From Streptomyces lydicus (GTDB lineage Bacteria; Actinomycetota; Actinomycetes; Streptomycetales; Streptomycetaceae), in the NCBI RefSeq assembly GCF_004125265.1, contig NZ_RDTE01000003.1, forward strand, positions 806,001 to 870,000: a DNA stretch of 64,000 nucleotides, read 5' to 3'. Position numbers and translations under genes: made by a program. How positions within the stretch are numbered: the stretch's first letter is position 1; every line of letters starts with the position of its first letter. Positions 19,501 to 27,644 of the stretch are shown here, in pieces. The notes beneath the pieces were generated by a model. The model did not search any database, had not been told where the DNA came from, and was given only the letters and a program-made list of their open reading frames with translations.

Positions 19501-22500
19501 AGGCGCAGGCCACCGGCAGACGACGCGCGTCCAGGCCGGCCGTGCGCAGCGCCGCCACCGCCGATTCCACGGCGTCCGTGGGACCGGAGATCACGCTCTG
19601 CTCGGGCGCGTTGTGATTGGCGACGACGACCCCGGCCGCGTGGATCAGCTCCCTGACGCGCTCCGGAGTCGCCACCACGGCGGCCATCGCCCCGGGGTCG
19701 TCCCCGGCGGCGCCGAGGATGGCCTCGCCGCGGCGGGCGCTGAGGCGCAGCAGGGTCGCGGTGTCGTAGGCGTCCGCGGCCCACAGTGCGGTCAGCTCGC
19801 CGTAGGAGTGGCCCGCCGTGCAGTCGGGGCGCACGCCGAGCGTGGTGAGCAGCCGGTGCGCGGCGGCGGAGGCGAGACCGAGCGCCGGCTGGGCGACGCG
19901 GGTGTCGGTGAGGGCGGCCTGCTGGGCGGTCCGGCGCTCGGCGGTGAAGGCGGTGGGCGGGAACATGGCCGCGACCCACTCCGGATCGGCCTCGTCCAGA
20001 AGGTCGCGCAGGGCGGGAAAGGCGAGGAACAACTCGCCCATCATTCCCGGACGTTGGCTGCCCTGGCCGGGAAAGAGGAAGGAGACCAGCCCGGGGTCGG
20101 CGTCCCGGCGGCGCGGATACACGCCCTCGACGGCATCGAAGCGGCGGGCGGCTTCCAGCTTGACGGCGAGATCGTCGAGGTCGTCGGCCACTACACAGAT
20201 CTGGACCGGCCCCTGTGCCGCAGCGGTCTCGGCGGCCAGGTCGCGCAGCGGCCACGGCCGCCCGGCGGCGGCGTTGTCCGCCAGCCGTGCGGCAAGACGC
20301 TCCATGGCCCGTACGGCGGCGGGGCGGTCGGCCCCCCGGAAGCAGAAGAGTTCGGCGGGCCAGTGCGTCAGGGCGTGGTCGGGCTCGGGCGCACCGTCGT
20401 AACCGGCCAGTACGGCGTGGTAATTGGTGCCGCCGAAGCCGAAGGCGCTCACCCCGGCGAAGCGCCGCCCCACGGGGACCGGCCACGGCCGGGCGGCCCC
20501 GGTGTCGAAGCGGAACGGTCCGGGGTCCGCGGCCGGCCGGGTCAGATGCAGGGTCGGCGGCCGGACGCCGGTGTGCACGGCGCGGGCGGCCTTGATGAGC
20601 CCGGCCAGGCCGGCCGCACATTTGGTGTGTCCGACCTGCGATTTGACCGAGCCCAGTGTGCAGCTGCCCGGGGGCGTGCCCGCGGCCTCGAACACCTCGG
20701 TGAGGACGCCGAGTTCGGCGGTGTCGCCGACGACGGTTCCGGTGCCGTGGGCTTCGAGGAGACCGACCTGTGCGGGGCTGATCCCGGCGCGCCGGTAGGC
20801 GCGTTCGAGGGCCCGCCGCTGACCCTCGGGCCGGGGCGCGGTCAGCCCGAGGGACCGTCCGTCGCTGGAGGTGCCGACGGCCTTGACGACCGCGTAGATC
20901 CGGTCGCCGTCGCGTTCGGCGTCGGCGAGCCGCTTGAGGACCAGTGCGCCGACGCCCTCGCCGAGTGCGATGCCGTCGGCCGCCGCGTCGAAGGGGCGGC
21001 AGCGGCCGGTGGGCGACAGGGCACGTACGGAGGCGAACATCAGGTAGTCGTTGATGCCGTTGTGCAGGTCGGCGCCGCCGCACAGCGCCATATCACTGTC
21101 GTGGTCCCGCAATTGGCGACAGGCCAGGTCGAGGGCGGCGAGCGAGGAGGCGCAGGCGGCGTCCACGGTGCAGTTGGCGCCGCCGAGGTCGAGCCGGCTC
21201 GCGATGCGTCCGGCGATGACGTTGGCGAGGACGCCGGGGAAGGAGTCCTCGGTCAGGCGGGGCAGTTCGGCGTCGAGTGCGGGCGGCAGGTCGCCCAGGT
21301 AGGCCGGGTGGAGTGCGCGCAGGCCGTAGGCGCCGGCCAGTTCGGCGCCCGCCTCGGCGCCGAACACGACGCTGGTGCGGGCGCGGTCGAAGTCGCGCTC
21401 GGCGTATCCGGCGTCCGCCAGGGCCTTGGCGGCCGCGTCCAGGGCGAGCAGCTGCACCGGCTCGATGGCGGCGAGGGAGGCCGGGGGTATGCCGTGGGCG
21501 AGGGCGTCGAAGGGGACGGCGGGCAGGAAGCCGCCCCAGCGCGACGGGGTGCGCTCGCCCGCCCGCGCGGGGTCCGGGTCGTGGTACGTACCGGTGTCCC
21601 AGCGCTCGGCGGGCACCTCGGTGACGGAGTCGACGCCGGAGACGATGTTGGACCAGAAGCGGGCGCTGTCGGCCGCGCCGGGATAGCAGCACGCCATGCC
21701 GACGATGGCGATGTCCAGCGGCTCCGCCTCCTGCCTCCGGTGTCCGTCCTGTTGCCCGCCGCTCTCCCCGAACTCCGCCGCCCGGGCCGTGAGCTGCGCG
21801 GTGGCTCCCTCGGTCACGGCGGTGTGCAGCGCGGCGACGGTGGTGGTGGCGCTGCGGGCGGTGGCGGCCTGGCCCAGCATGTACAGGCCCTCACGGCGCT
21901 GTTCCCGCTCCCCGGCCGGCGCCGGCGGCCCGCCGTCCGTATGGCGCAGGCCCTTGCTCGCCAGGCGCAGCCGTCCGAGGTTGCGCCGCTCCAGCTCCTC
22001 CCACCGGGCGCGCGGGTCCGTGCCCTGGGCGGCGAGGCGCCGTTCGGCGGCCGTGAACTCCTCGGCGTACGCGGTCTCGGCGCAGCGTGTGGCATGGCCC
22101 GGTGCGGTCCGCAGCAGGACGGTCCGGTCACAGGCCAGGGCGGTGTCCTGGAAGCCGGGCAGGACGGCGCCGGTGGCCACGGCCTCCTGGGTGAAGAGGT
22201 AGGCGGTGCCCATCAGGACGCCGATGCGGGCGCCGATGTCGGTGAGCGGGGCCGCGGCGGCGGCCGCCATGGCGGCGGTGCGGGCGTCGTGGATGCCGCC
22301 CGCGAAGAGCAGGTCCAGGTCCTCGGCCGTCCCGCCGTGCGTCCGGGCGTGGGCGGTCAGCCGCTCGATCTGCTCCTCCCACAGCGGGAAGCTGGCCCGG
22401 GGGCCGATGTGCCCCCCGCACTCCTGCCCCTCGAAGACGAATCTCCGGGCGCCTTCGGCGAGGTAGCGCTCCAGCAGGCCGGGGGCCGGGACATGGAGGT

Positions 22501-23884
22501 AGGTCCGGGTCCCGGCCGCTTCGAGCGGCGCGGCCTGGGCGGGCCGGCCGCCGGCGATGAGCGCGTACTCGGGGGCGAACTCGGCCACGGCGGCAAGCTG
22601 TTCGCGCCGGAGCTCGGGCGGGGCGAAGCCCAGCAGGCCGACGCCCCAGGGCCGTTCGCCCAGCCGCCCGGCGGTCTCGGCCAGCAGCCGGCGCACCTGC
22701 TCCCCGTCCATGACGGCGAGAGCGAGAAAGGGCAGCCCGCCCTCGGCGGCGACCACGGCGGCGAAGGCGGACACATCGCTGACCCGGGTCATCGGCCCCT
22801 GGGCCACGGGGAGATGACGGGCCCCGGGGCGCGGCGCGAGCGGCCGGGTGCGCGCCGCCGCGGCAAGGTGCCCGGCGAGGGCGGTCCGTACCGCCTGGAC
22901 GACGCCGCCGGTGGTGCGGTGCCGCGCGGCGAGCCGGGCGGCGAACGCGCCGTCCTGGCCGATGGGGAGCAGCTGGGTCTGCAGGTCGCGGGCGCCCAGG
23001 AGGGCGGCGATGCGAGGGGCGGTGCCGGTCTGCCGCCCGGCGCTCCCGGCGTCGTCCCCTCCGGTGGCCGTGGCCGCCGCGGGGGCGGCGAGGTCCGGGC
23101 GGGTGAGGACCCGGTGGCCCGCGACGAGCGTGGTCTCGCTGCCGTCCATGGCCCGGATGGCGTCGGCGACCGCGCGGGGCAGCCGGGCCGCTCCCTCGGT
23201 GGTGAGCGCGAGCTGGGAGTCCAGCAGCACCCCGGCCGCTCCGCCGGCGACGGCCGCGGCGGCGGTGTGCGGCCCGATTCCCCCGGCGGCGAGCACGGGA
23301 ACCGTCACGGCCGGGTCGGCCAGTACACGGGAGAGCAGGACGAAGGTCGTGAGTTCGCCGACCCGGCCGCCCGACTCCCGCCCCCGGGCGACGAGCGCAC
23401 TGACGCCGGCGGCACACGCCGCCACGGCCTCCTCCGGGCTGGTGATCTCGGCCCATACGCGGCGCCGCCCGCCGTCGGCCCAGTCGTCAGGACCGGGGAC
23501 CGGACCGTCAGGGCCCGGGACCGCACCATCCGAACCGGTAGCCGCACCGTCCGGGCCGGCGCCGTACGCCCACCCGCCCGCTCCGTACGCCCGCGGGTCG
23601 GCGAGCAGCACGGTGTCGGTCCCCTCGGGCAGCTCGGCGGGCGTGAGCGGACACCCCACCGGCACCCGCACACCATGGCGTAATCGCCCGAGCCGCGCCA
23701 GCGCGTCACGCGCGGCACCGGCGTCCCTGCCGAGGTCCAGCAGGCCGAGCGCGCCGGCGCGTTCGGCTGCCACGACGATCCGTTCACCCGGCTCCTCGAA
23801 GGGCGAGAGCACGATGACCAGATCGCGGCCGGAGTGGGGGGTGCCGGGGAGAGGGGTGCCGGAGAGTGGGGGCCGGGGGGCCAC
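16505..23884 (-). CDS. Megasynthase protein A: two PfaD-like flavin domains, KS, AT, ACP, KR (PUFA-synthase/hgl type)
   Basis: 2459-aa iterative type I synthase. Residues ~15-300 and ~340-620 are two nitronate-monooxygenase/PfaD-like TIM-barrel regions; the second has GQECGGHIGP and LFAGGIHDARTAAM, the first looks degenerate. KS ~720-1150 has VDAACASS (Cys ~908), EAHGTGTVVGD and VGHTKCAAG. AT has GHSYGEL near 1359. A low-complexity linker and a helix VLEYLRASRELIAAQ precede one ACP with DLSVDSIKRVEI (Ser ~1831), the DSIKRVEI form typical of PUFA and glycolipid synthases. KR ~2150-2450 has TGGARGI, GSVAGV and QADYAAAND. GTG start with GAAGGAGC upstream. In PUFA systems PfaD is normally a separate protein, so the N-terminal fusion is notable. 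It heads the operon. Confidence 0.88.
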   Translation of the reverse strand: MAPRPPLSGTPLPGTPHSGRDLVIVLSPFEEPGERIVVAAERAGALGLLDLGRDAGAARDALARLGRLRHGVRVPVGCPLTPAELPEGTDTVLLADPRAYGAGGWAYGAGPDGAATGSDGAVPGPDGPVPGPDDWADGGRRRVWAEITSPEEAVAACAAGVSALVARGRESGGRVGELTTFVLLSRVLADPAVTVPVLAAGGIGPHTAAAAVAGGAAGVLLDSQLALTTEGAARLPRAVADAIRAMDGSETTLVAGHRVLTRPDLAAPAAATATGGDDAGSAGRQTGTAPRIAALLGARDLQTQLLPIGQDGAFAARLAARHRTTGGVVQAVRTALAGHLAAAARTRPLAPRPGARHLPVAQGPMTRVSDVSAFAAVVAAEGGLPFLALAVMDGEQVRRLLAETAGRLGERPWGVGLLGFAPPELRREQLAAVAEFAPEYALIAGGRPAQAAPLEAAGTRTYLHVPAPGLLERYLAEGARRFVFEGQECGGHIGPRASFPLWEEQIERLTAHARTHGGTAEDLDLLFAGGIHDARTAAMAAAAAAPLTDIGARIGVLMGTAYLFTQEAVATGAVLPGFQDTALACDRTVLLRTAPGHATRCAETAYAEEFTAAERRLAAQGTDPRARWEELERRNLGRLRLASKGLRHTDGGPPAPAGEREQRREGLYMLGQAATARSATTTVAALHTAVTEGATAQLTARAAEFGESGGQQDGHRRQEAEPLDIAIVGMACCYPGAADSARFWSNIVSGVDSVTEVPAERWDTGTYHDPDPARAGERTPSRWGGFLPAVPFDALAHGIPPASLAAIEPVQLLALDAAAKALADAGYAERDFDRARTSVVFGAEAGAELAGAYGLRALHPAYLGDLPPALDAELPRLTEDSFPGVLANVIAGRIASRLDLGGANCTVDAACASSLAALDLACRQLRDHDSDMALCGGADLHNGINDYLMFASVRALSPTGRCRPFDAAADGIALGEGVGALVLKRLADAERDGDRIYAVVKAVGTSSDGRSLGLTAPRPEGQRRALERAYRRAGISPAQVGLLEAHGTGTVVGDTAELGVLTEVFEAAGTPPGSCTLGSVKSQVGHTKCAAGLAGLIKAARAVHTGVRPPTLHLTRPAADPGPFRFDTGAARPWPVPVGRRFAGVSAFGFGGTNYHAVLAGYDGAPEPDHALTHWPAELFCFRGADRPAAVRAMERLAARLADNAAAGRPWPLRDLAAETAAAQGPVQICVVADDLDDLAVKLEAARRFDAVEGVYPRRRDADPGLVSFLFPGQGSQRPGMMGELFLAFPALRDLLDEADPEWVAAMFPPTAFTAERRTAQQAALTDTRVAQPALGLASAAAHRLLTTLGVRPDCTAGHSYGELTALWAADAYDTATLLRLSARRGEAILGAAGDDPGAMAAVVATPERVRELIHAAGVVVANHNAPEQSVISGPTDAVESAVAALRTAGLDARRLPVACAFHSPQLAAARDAFGAELSASQVGVPAFPVWSGATARPYGREASAVRATLADQVAAPVRFVEQIEDMYAAGVRTFVEAGPGRVLTGLVGRILDGRPHTAVALDVPGEPGLARLPHVLAQLAAAGVPIAPEALFHGRTETLPTVAPRRPGWLVDGHLVRTADGDCLPGGLRPARRVETGRRGGEGAASGGSVASGGSTVYGGSMVSGGWTGSAGPTASAGSTASGSDTASGSDTASGDGARQDAVLEYLRASRELIAAQRDVVLGYLGTAGDAGGAGEAAAAAPPRSVPVRAAASYAEAVGAGAGEAAFAEAGAGAPLGAAADAAEQAPGTAARRLSPAELLDAVREIIHTRTGYPHDMLDAGLDLEADLSVDSIKRVEIIGALADRIGLPQDADGAMESAVEQLSRVKTISGIVDWIADAHHEAAPETAPSPEPAAALAGAGPAAALAEAGSAATPALSEPADSSSGPPRLSQLPEPMTPAIAHPPTAPKPPAGAGAGAEAVLTGAPVPRRPTRYLVQVTPLGPPASRPAAEVVAGCDFIVVEDGQGVALALTALLESHGARVRTVPAERLAEVAADGVGGLVDLSALRAGRGAVLPGQYAGLRTALTGGARWLLLATAAGGTFGQDAAEDAPDPLPGAGLRGFARTAALEYPGVLIRAVDIDPKDRPERIAAHLLAELCAPGEPVVVGRTNGTRTTLRTVPTPLPHDRPPATGRPALDAGSVVLLTGGARGITARTAHALARVHGCHLELLGRTPLDETPEDPALAHAHDRIALRAALLAQGLRRPARIEAAATRILAQREITGTLAALAPHAASVRYHAADVTDAAAVRAVVDDIRDRHGRLDGIVHGAGTLEDKLLRDKDPASFARVFAAKVDGARHLLEAAGDDTGFLVLFGSVAGVFGNRGQADYAAANDALDTLARAWSARTAGRVLAVDWGPWAADGGGMVTPELERAYARRGIPLLDPAAAADALLAELVHGTSPQVVLAAQTGQEAAGNE
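18800..18950. repeat. 18-bp in-frame tandem repeat array in the AT-ACP linker
   Basis: Two identical 18-bp units (18800-18817 and 18818-18835) followed by about six degenerate units with the same period encode a Gly/Ser/Ala/Thr-rich six-residue repeat in protein A. It is a flexible linker before the ACP and probably length-variable between strains. Confidence 0.8.
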
Positions 23885-23967
23885 GGGCGCTCCTTCTGCT
23901 GGGGGCGGACACGCTTACCACTGCCACCTGCGGTAACCGGCGGTCAGACCCGAGGGGCAGGCCTGAT

Positions 23968-24032
23968 CCGCTGATGCCGCGTTGCATGGTGGAGCCACCC
24001 CCATGCACTGTCAACGCATGTGCATCAGGCGG
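23968..24032. promoter_or_regulatory. Nested palindrome upstream of the megasynthase operon
   Basis: An inner inverted repeat TGCATGG (23983-23989) / CCATGCA (24001-24007) is enclosed by CCGCTGATGC (23968-23977) / GCATCAGGCGG (24022-24032, one bulged base). It lies 84-148 bp upstream of the GTG start of protein A, where an operator would be expected. The binding protein is unknown; no regulator gene sits inside the operon. Confidence 0.45.
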
Positions 24033-24050
24033 TAGTTGATTCCGCCAAGG

Positions 24051-24371
24051 TCACAAAGGTGCCGTGCCGCCTCGGCCACCACCCGGCCACCTGGGCGAAC
24101 ACACACTCGAAGGCCGGTTTTCGCGATCTCCCCTGGCCTGAAATACACCAGGGCCGGCACAGTGCACCAACGGCCCGCCACGCAGACGGCGGCCGGCCTC
24201 CGCGGGGGCAGTCCGTGCGGCCTCGTGCGCCACTTCCCTGCTGCCGCCCGCGATGTGGGCGGTGAGCATCTCCCTGGCGGGCGCGGGGCACGCCGAGATG
24301 GCGTCGGAGGGTGAGGCCGTGCGGGCGGACCCGGCGGGAGGCGAAGGCGCTCCCGCGTCGGCGGCCGTCAT
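24051..24371 (-). CDS. Short coupled ORF downstream of the hydroxyacyl-CoA dehydrogenase, unknown and possibly truncated
   Basis: A 106-codon frame whose ATG overlaps the stop of the dehydrogenase gene (ATGA), which argues for translation. G/C bias at third positions is good for about the first 60 codons (through AHIAGGSREVAHEAARTAPAEAG) and is then lost, so it may be the 5' remnant of a longer gene or a real gene with a degraded tail. No family recognised. The remaining 166 bp to the megasynthase start contain the nested palindrome and no other gene I can support. Confidence 0.35.
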   Translation of the reverse strand: MTAADAGAPSPPAGSARTASPSDAISACPAPAREMLTAHIAGGSREVAHEAARTAPAEAGRRLRGGPLVHCAGPGVFQARGDRENRPSSVCSPRWPGGGRGGTAPL

Positions 24372-25348
24372 GGCCGGGCCTCCTGGTGCTCCTCGCTCTG
24401 CCCGGGGGCGGCGGCGTTCTCCAGGGCGTCGAGGACCGCGAGCTGTTTGCGGTCGCGTTCCTGGCTGAGGTCGCGGTAGGAGCGGGAGCCGTACGCGTCC
24501 TCTACGGCCCTGATGAGGCGCTCGGCCTGTTCGGGGCCGTGCTCGGGGCGGCCGAGGGAGTCCCACATCCGCTGCATCGACGGGCCGATGTGCTCGGCCA
24601 TGTGCCGGTAGCCGCCGGGGCCGCCGCCCAGGTGGGCGCCGAGGAAGGGGCCCACCGTCGACCAGCGCAGCCCCAGCGAGTTCACCATGATCGCGTCGAG
24701 CTCGGCCGGGCTGACCACGCCCTGTTCCACCAGGTGGATCGCCTCGCGACTGAGCGCGTTCTGCAGGCGGTTGCCGACGAAGCCAGGGATCTCCTTGCGC
24801 TCCACCACCGGGACCCGGCCGACCGCGCGGTAGAACTCCACCGCCCGGGTGACGGAGTCCTCGCGGGTGCGCCGGCCGGGCACCACCTCCACCAGCGGCA
24901 CGAGGTGCGGCGGGTTGAACGGATGGCCGATCAGGATGCGCCCGGCGTCGTCGAGCCCGTCGGTGAACGCGGTGGAGGGGAGGGCCGAGGACGAGCTCAG
25001 CAGGAGTGCGTGCGGCGGGGCTTCTCGGACCAGTTGCGTGAAGAGCTCCCGCTTGAAGGCGGTGTTCTCCGGGCCGTTCTCCTGGACCACATCGGCGTGC
25101 CGGACGGCCTCGGTGACCTCGCCGGCCAGGTGGACACGGCCGGCGAGGCCGTCGGTGTCGAGGCCCTGCCGGGCCAGTTGCGGGGCGGCCTCGGCCAGCG
25201 CCGCGTCGACGGCTTCGGCGAGGTCGGGGCGCGGATCGGTGACCCGCACCCGCAGTCCGTGCCCGGCGAACAGGGCGGCCCACGAGAGTCCGATGGTCCC
25301 GGCGCCGATCACGGCAACGGTGTCCGCGCCGGGGTGGGTGGTGCTCAT
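24368..25348 (-). CDS. 3-hydroxyacyl-CoA dehydrogenase family protein (carnitine dehydrogenase-like)
   Basis: 326 aa, NAD-dependent oxidation of a 3-hydroxy group. The Rossmann motif VIGAGTIGLSWAALFAGHG is near residue 11; QENGPENTAFK, SSSSALPSTAF and IGHPFNPPHLVPLVEVV are typical of the family, and the C-terminal helical domain has GFVGNRLQNALSREA. The single-domain length and the HPFNPPHL segment fit L-carnitine 3-dehydrogenase/lambda-crystallin-like enzymes as well as HbdA types. ATG with GAAGGA upstream; 27 nt after the decarboxylase-like gene. Confidence 0.85.
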   Translation of the reverse strand: MSTTHPGADTVAVIGAGTIGLSWAALFAGHGLRVRVTDPRPDLAEAVDAALAEAAPQLARQGLDTDGLAGRVHLAGEVTEAVRHADVVQENGPENTAFKRELFTQLVREAPPHALLLSSSSALPSTAFTDGLDDAGRILIGHPFNPPHLVPLVEVVPGRRTREDSVTRAVEFYRAVGRVPVVERKEIPGFVGNRLQNALSREAIHLVEQGVVSPAELDAIMVNSLGLRWSTVGPFLGAHLGGGPGGYRHMAEHIGPSMQRMWDSLGRPEHGPEQAERLIRAVEDAYGSRSYRDLSQERDRKQLAVLDALENAAAPGQSEEHQEARP

Positions 25349-25375
25349 GGCAGATGCTTCCTTCGGTACGCGGCT

Positions 25376-26113
25376 TCAGCGCGCGAGGTAGTCGTGCACC
25401 GGCTCGACCGGCGCCAGGGTGAGGTCGGTGAGGAGGTGGCTCGCCGAGACGATCTCGTGGACCGGGAGATCGGCCAGCGGGGCCAACGCATGCGCCTGCA
25501 GTTGCAGCCGGGCGGGGCCGGTCCAGGCTCCCTTGACCGTCACGTCGCTGATCTCGGTGCGGACCAACTGGGCCACCTGTGGCGCCCCGTCGTAGCCCGG
25601 GACCAGCTTGAGCATGAAGGTGGGCACGGTGATCTGCGCGGCCGCCTCGCCGGGGTCCAGCTCGTGGTGCTTGTAGCCCATGGTGGCGGTCGCCACCCGG
25701 ACCGTGCCGTAGTCGAGGACGCCGACGAGCGCGCCGTGGTCCACGTAGAGGGCGGGCGATCCGATGGTCTTGGGGTAGGCGCTCGCCTCGCGCCCGGATG
25801 CCGTGGCCGCGAAGTTGTCGAGGTACATGGCGTGCAGGTACTCGCCCCGCTCGCCGCCGAGGCGGACCGGGATCGCCTGGCCGGATTCGGCGTACGGCCC
25901 GTACCCGGTGACATCGCCCATCCGCATCACCTCGAAGCGGACCAGCGGCTCGTCAATCTCCAGCGGCTCGGGAACCACGGCGCGCAGGGCGTCGTAGTCG
26001 GTGCGGTAGACGATGTTGAGGTACTCGCGGTGGGTGAAGCGGGGAATGACGGGCGGATAGGCCGGGTTGAGCAGCGGGGTGGCATGGTGCCGGAGGACGT
26101 CGCTCTGTTTCAT
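25376..26113 (-). CDS. Acetoacetate decarboxylase family protein
   Basis: 245 aa of the ADC fold. A Lys in AYPKTIGSPALY corresponds to the Schiff-base Lys region of acetoacetate decarboxylase, and RFEVMRMGDVTGYGPYAE resembles the family's N-terminal barrel. ATG at 26113 is chosen over the longer upstream frame because GAAGGAG stands 6 bases before it. It lies between the enoyl-CoA hydratase fragment and the 3-hydroxyacyl-CoA dehydrogenase. Acetoacetate as substrate is inferred; some ADC-like proteins act on other beta-keto acids. Confidence 0.8.
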   Translation of the reverse strand: MKQSDVLRHHATPLLNPAYPPVIPRFTHREYLNIVYRTDYDALRAVVPEPLEIDEPLVRFEVMRMGDVTGYGPYAESGQAIPVRLGGERGEYLHAMYLDNFAATASGREASAYPKTIGSPALYVDHGALVGVLDYGTVRVATATMGYKHHELDPGEAAAQITVPTFMLKLVPGYDGAPQVAQLVRTEISDVTVKGAWTGPARLQLQAHALAPLADLPVHEIVSASHLLTDLTLAPVEPVHDYLAR

Positions 26114-26124
26114 GGGTGCTCCTT

Positions 26125-26265
26125 CTACCTTCCCTGCCACATAGGGGCGCGGCGCTCGGCGAAGGCCGTCATGCCTTCCCGTACGTCGGCCGATGCGGCG
26201 AGCGAGGCCAGCTCGTCGCGCTGGGCGGCGTTGGAGGCAGGGGTGGTGTCCGGTGTACTGGGCAT
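26125..26265 (-). pseudogene. 46-codon remnant of an enoyl-CoA hydratase (C-terminal tail only)
   Basis: The short frame reads from ATG to TAG and ends REGMTAFAERRAPMWQGR, the characteristic extreme C-terminus of crotonase-family enoyl-CoA hydratases; a preceding QRDELASLAAS also fits their last helix. No hydratase body precedes it: upstream is a short gap to the CaiB gene. It sits exactly where a hydratase would be expected between CoA-transferase and decarboxylase genes, and 11 nt before the decarboxylase start, so translation may persist for coupling. Confidence 0.6.
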
Positions 26266-26328
26266 GCCCGGGTCCTTCGGTGGTCGTCGGATGTGATGCG
26301 GAGAGGGTGGATCTGGGCTGACGCACCG

Positions 26329-27498
26329 TCAGCAGCGGTTCACGGCCAGCTCGTCGAAGACCTCGTCGGTGTGCTGGCCGGGCAGCGGGGCGAGCCGCCG
26401 GACCGAGCCCGGCGTGGCGGAGTAGCGCACGGGGATGCCGATCGAACGGATCGGGCCCTCACTGGGGTGCTCGACCAGGTCGAGGAGGTGGCCGTCCCGG
26501 ACGTAGGGATCGTCGGCCGCGCGGTCCAGCTCCAGCACGGGCGCCATGGGGATGCTGTGCTTGGCGCAGATCTCCTCCCACTCCTCGGTGGTCAGGCCGC
26601 CGGCGCAGCGGGCCACCAGTTCCATGAGCGGATCGACATCGGCGTCCTCGATGCCCGGTCCCGCCACCCGGGGGTCCTCGGCGAGGTCGGGGCGGCCGGC
26701 GGCGGCGAAGAAGTCGCGGTAGTTCTGCGGGGAGTACGGCACGATGCAGGCGAGCCCGTCGGCCGTGGACACGGCCCGGTGGCCGCGCTTCATGGACAGC
26801 GGGAAGCCGGTGGAACCCTCCGCCGGCTCGTAGACGTGGCCGGACAGGTGCTCGACGAGGTTGAAGGCGAGGAGGGTGTCCGTCATGGGGACTTCGATGT
26901 GCTGGCCGCGCCCCGTGCGGTCGCGGTACACCAGCGCGGCGAGCACCGAGTGGACGATGGTGAGCGCGGCGACCTTGTCGCCGATGATGGTCGGCAGGTA
27001 GACGGGCCGGCCCAGGGCGCGGTGGGCCACGTCGACCAGCCCGGAGGACGCCTGCACCGTTTCGTCGTACGCGGCGTGACCGGCCCGGTCGGAGTCACTG
27101 CGGAACCCCTGGGCGTGGGCGTAGACCAGACCGGGGTGGCGCTCGGCGAGGTCGGCGTAGGTCAGGCCGAGCCGGGTCAGGGCGCCGGGGCGCATATTGG
27201 TGATCAGCACGTCGGCCGTGCTGATGAGCGCCAGGGCGCGCTCGCGGTCGGCCTCGTCCTTGAGGTTCAGGGAGACGCTGCGCTTGTTGCGGTTGACGTT
27301 CAGGTTGAGCGGTGTCATCCCGGGCGTGGTCCGGTACCGGCCCGACCGTACGGTGTCCGACGGCGACTCGATCTTGATGACGTCGGCGCCGAGGTCCCCG
27401 AGGATCTGGGCGGCGTAGGGGCCCATCACCACCGTGGACAGATCGATCACCCGTACGCCGTCCAGCGGGCCGTTGGCGCTTTCGGTCGTGGCGTCCAT
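26329..27498 (-). CDS. CaiB/BaiF family (class III) CoA-transferase
   Basis: 389 aa, moves CoA between carboxylic acids. LDGVRVIDLSTVVMGPYAAQILGDLGADVIKIE is the N-terminal nucleotide-fold signature; NVNRNKRSVSLNLK, the conserved ADVLITNMRPG with the downstream Asp region, and the terminal YSATPG segment match the family. ATG with GCAGGAGCG upstream. It begins the acyl-CoA/carnitine-like set and has its own promoter region, since the LysR terminator lies between. Confidence 0.87.
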   Translation of the reverse strand: MDATTESANGPLDGVRVIDLSTVVMGPYAAQILGDLGADVIKIESPSDTVRSGRYRTTPGMTPLNLNVNRNKRSVSLNLKDEADRERALALISTADVLITNMRPGALTRLGLTYADLAERHPGLVYAHAQGFRSDSDRAGHAAYDETVQASSGLVDVAHRALGRPVYLPTIIGDKVAALTIVHSVLAALVYRDRTGRGQHIEVPMTDTLLAFNLVEHLSGHVYEPAEGSTGFPLSMKRGHRAVSTADGLACIVPYSPQNYRDFFAAAGRPDLAEDPRVAGPGIEDADVDPLMELVARCAGGLTTEEWEEICAKHSIPMAPVLELDRAADDPYVRDGHLLDLVEHPSEGPIRSIGIPVRYSATPGSVRRLAPLPGQHTDEVFDELAVNRC

Positions 27499-27587
27499 TG
27501 TCGCTCCTGCGGAAGTAGCCGTACTGCGAATTTTTCCGCTTTCGACGTTAGGCGAGATACCGCAGAATGAGAACGATCAAGAAACGA

Positions 27588-27620
27588 AGAAGGGTATGAC
27601 CACAGCGGTCATACCCTTCT
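27588..27620 (-). terminator. Rho-independent terminator of the LysR gene
   Basis: A perfect 14-bp inverted repeat (AGAAGGGTATGACC, 27588-27601, and its complement 27607-27620) with loop ACAGC lies 24 nt after the LysR stop. On the minus strand it is followed by a T-rich tract (TCGTTTCTTG). It separates the regulator from the CoA-transferase gene. Confidence 0.88.
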
Positions 27621-27644
27621 CAGCGGATTACCGGCGCCCGCCCG

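Noticed and set aside
18239..23683. Long plus-strand open frame of about 1800 codons
   Set aside because: Exactly antisense to megasynthase A; Gly/Arg/Val-rich without any domain; typical shadow of a high-GC gene.
24020..24265. 81-codon plus-strand ORF upstream of the dehydrogenase set
   Set aside because: Poor third-position bias, His/Arg/Pro-rich, overlaps the megasynthase promoter region.
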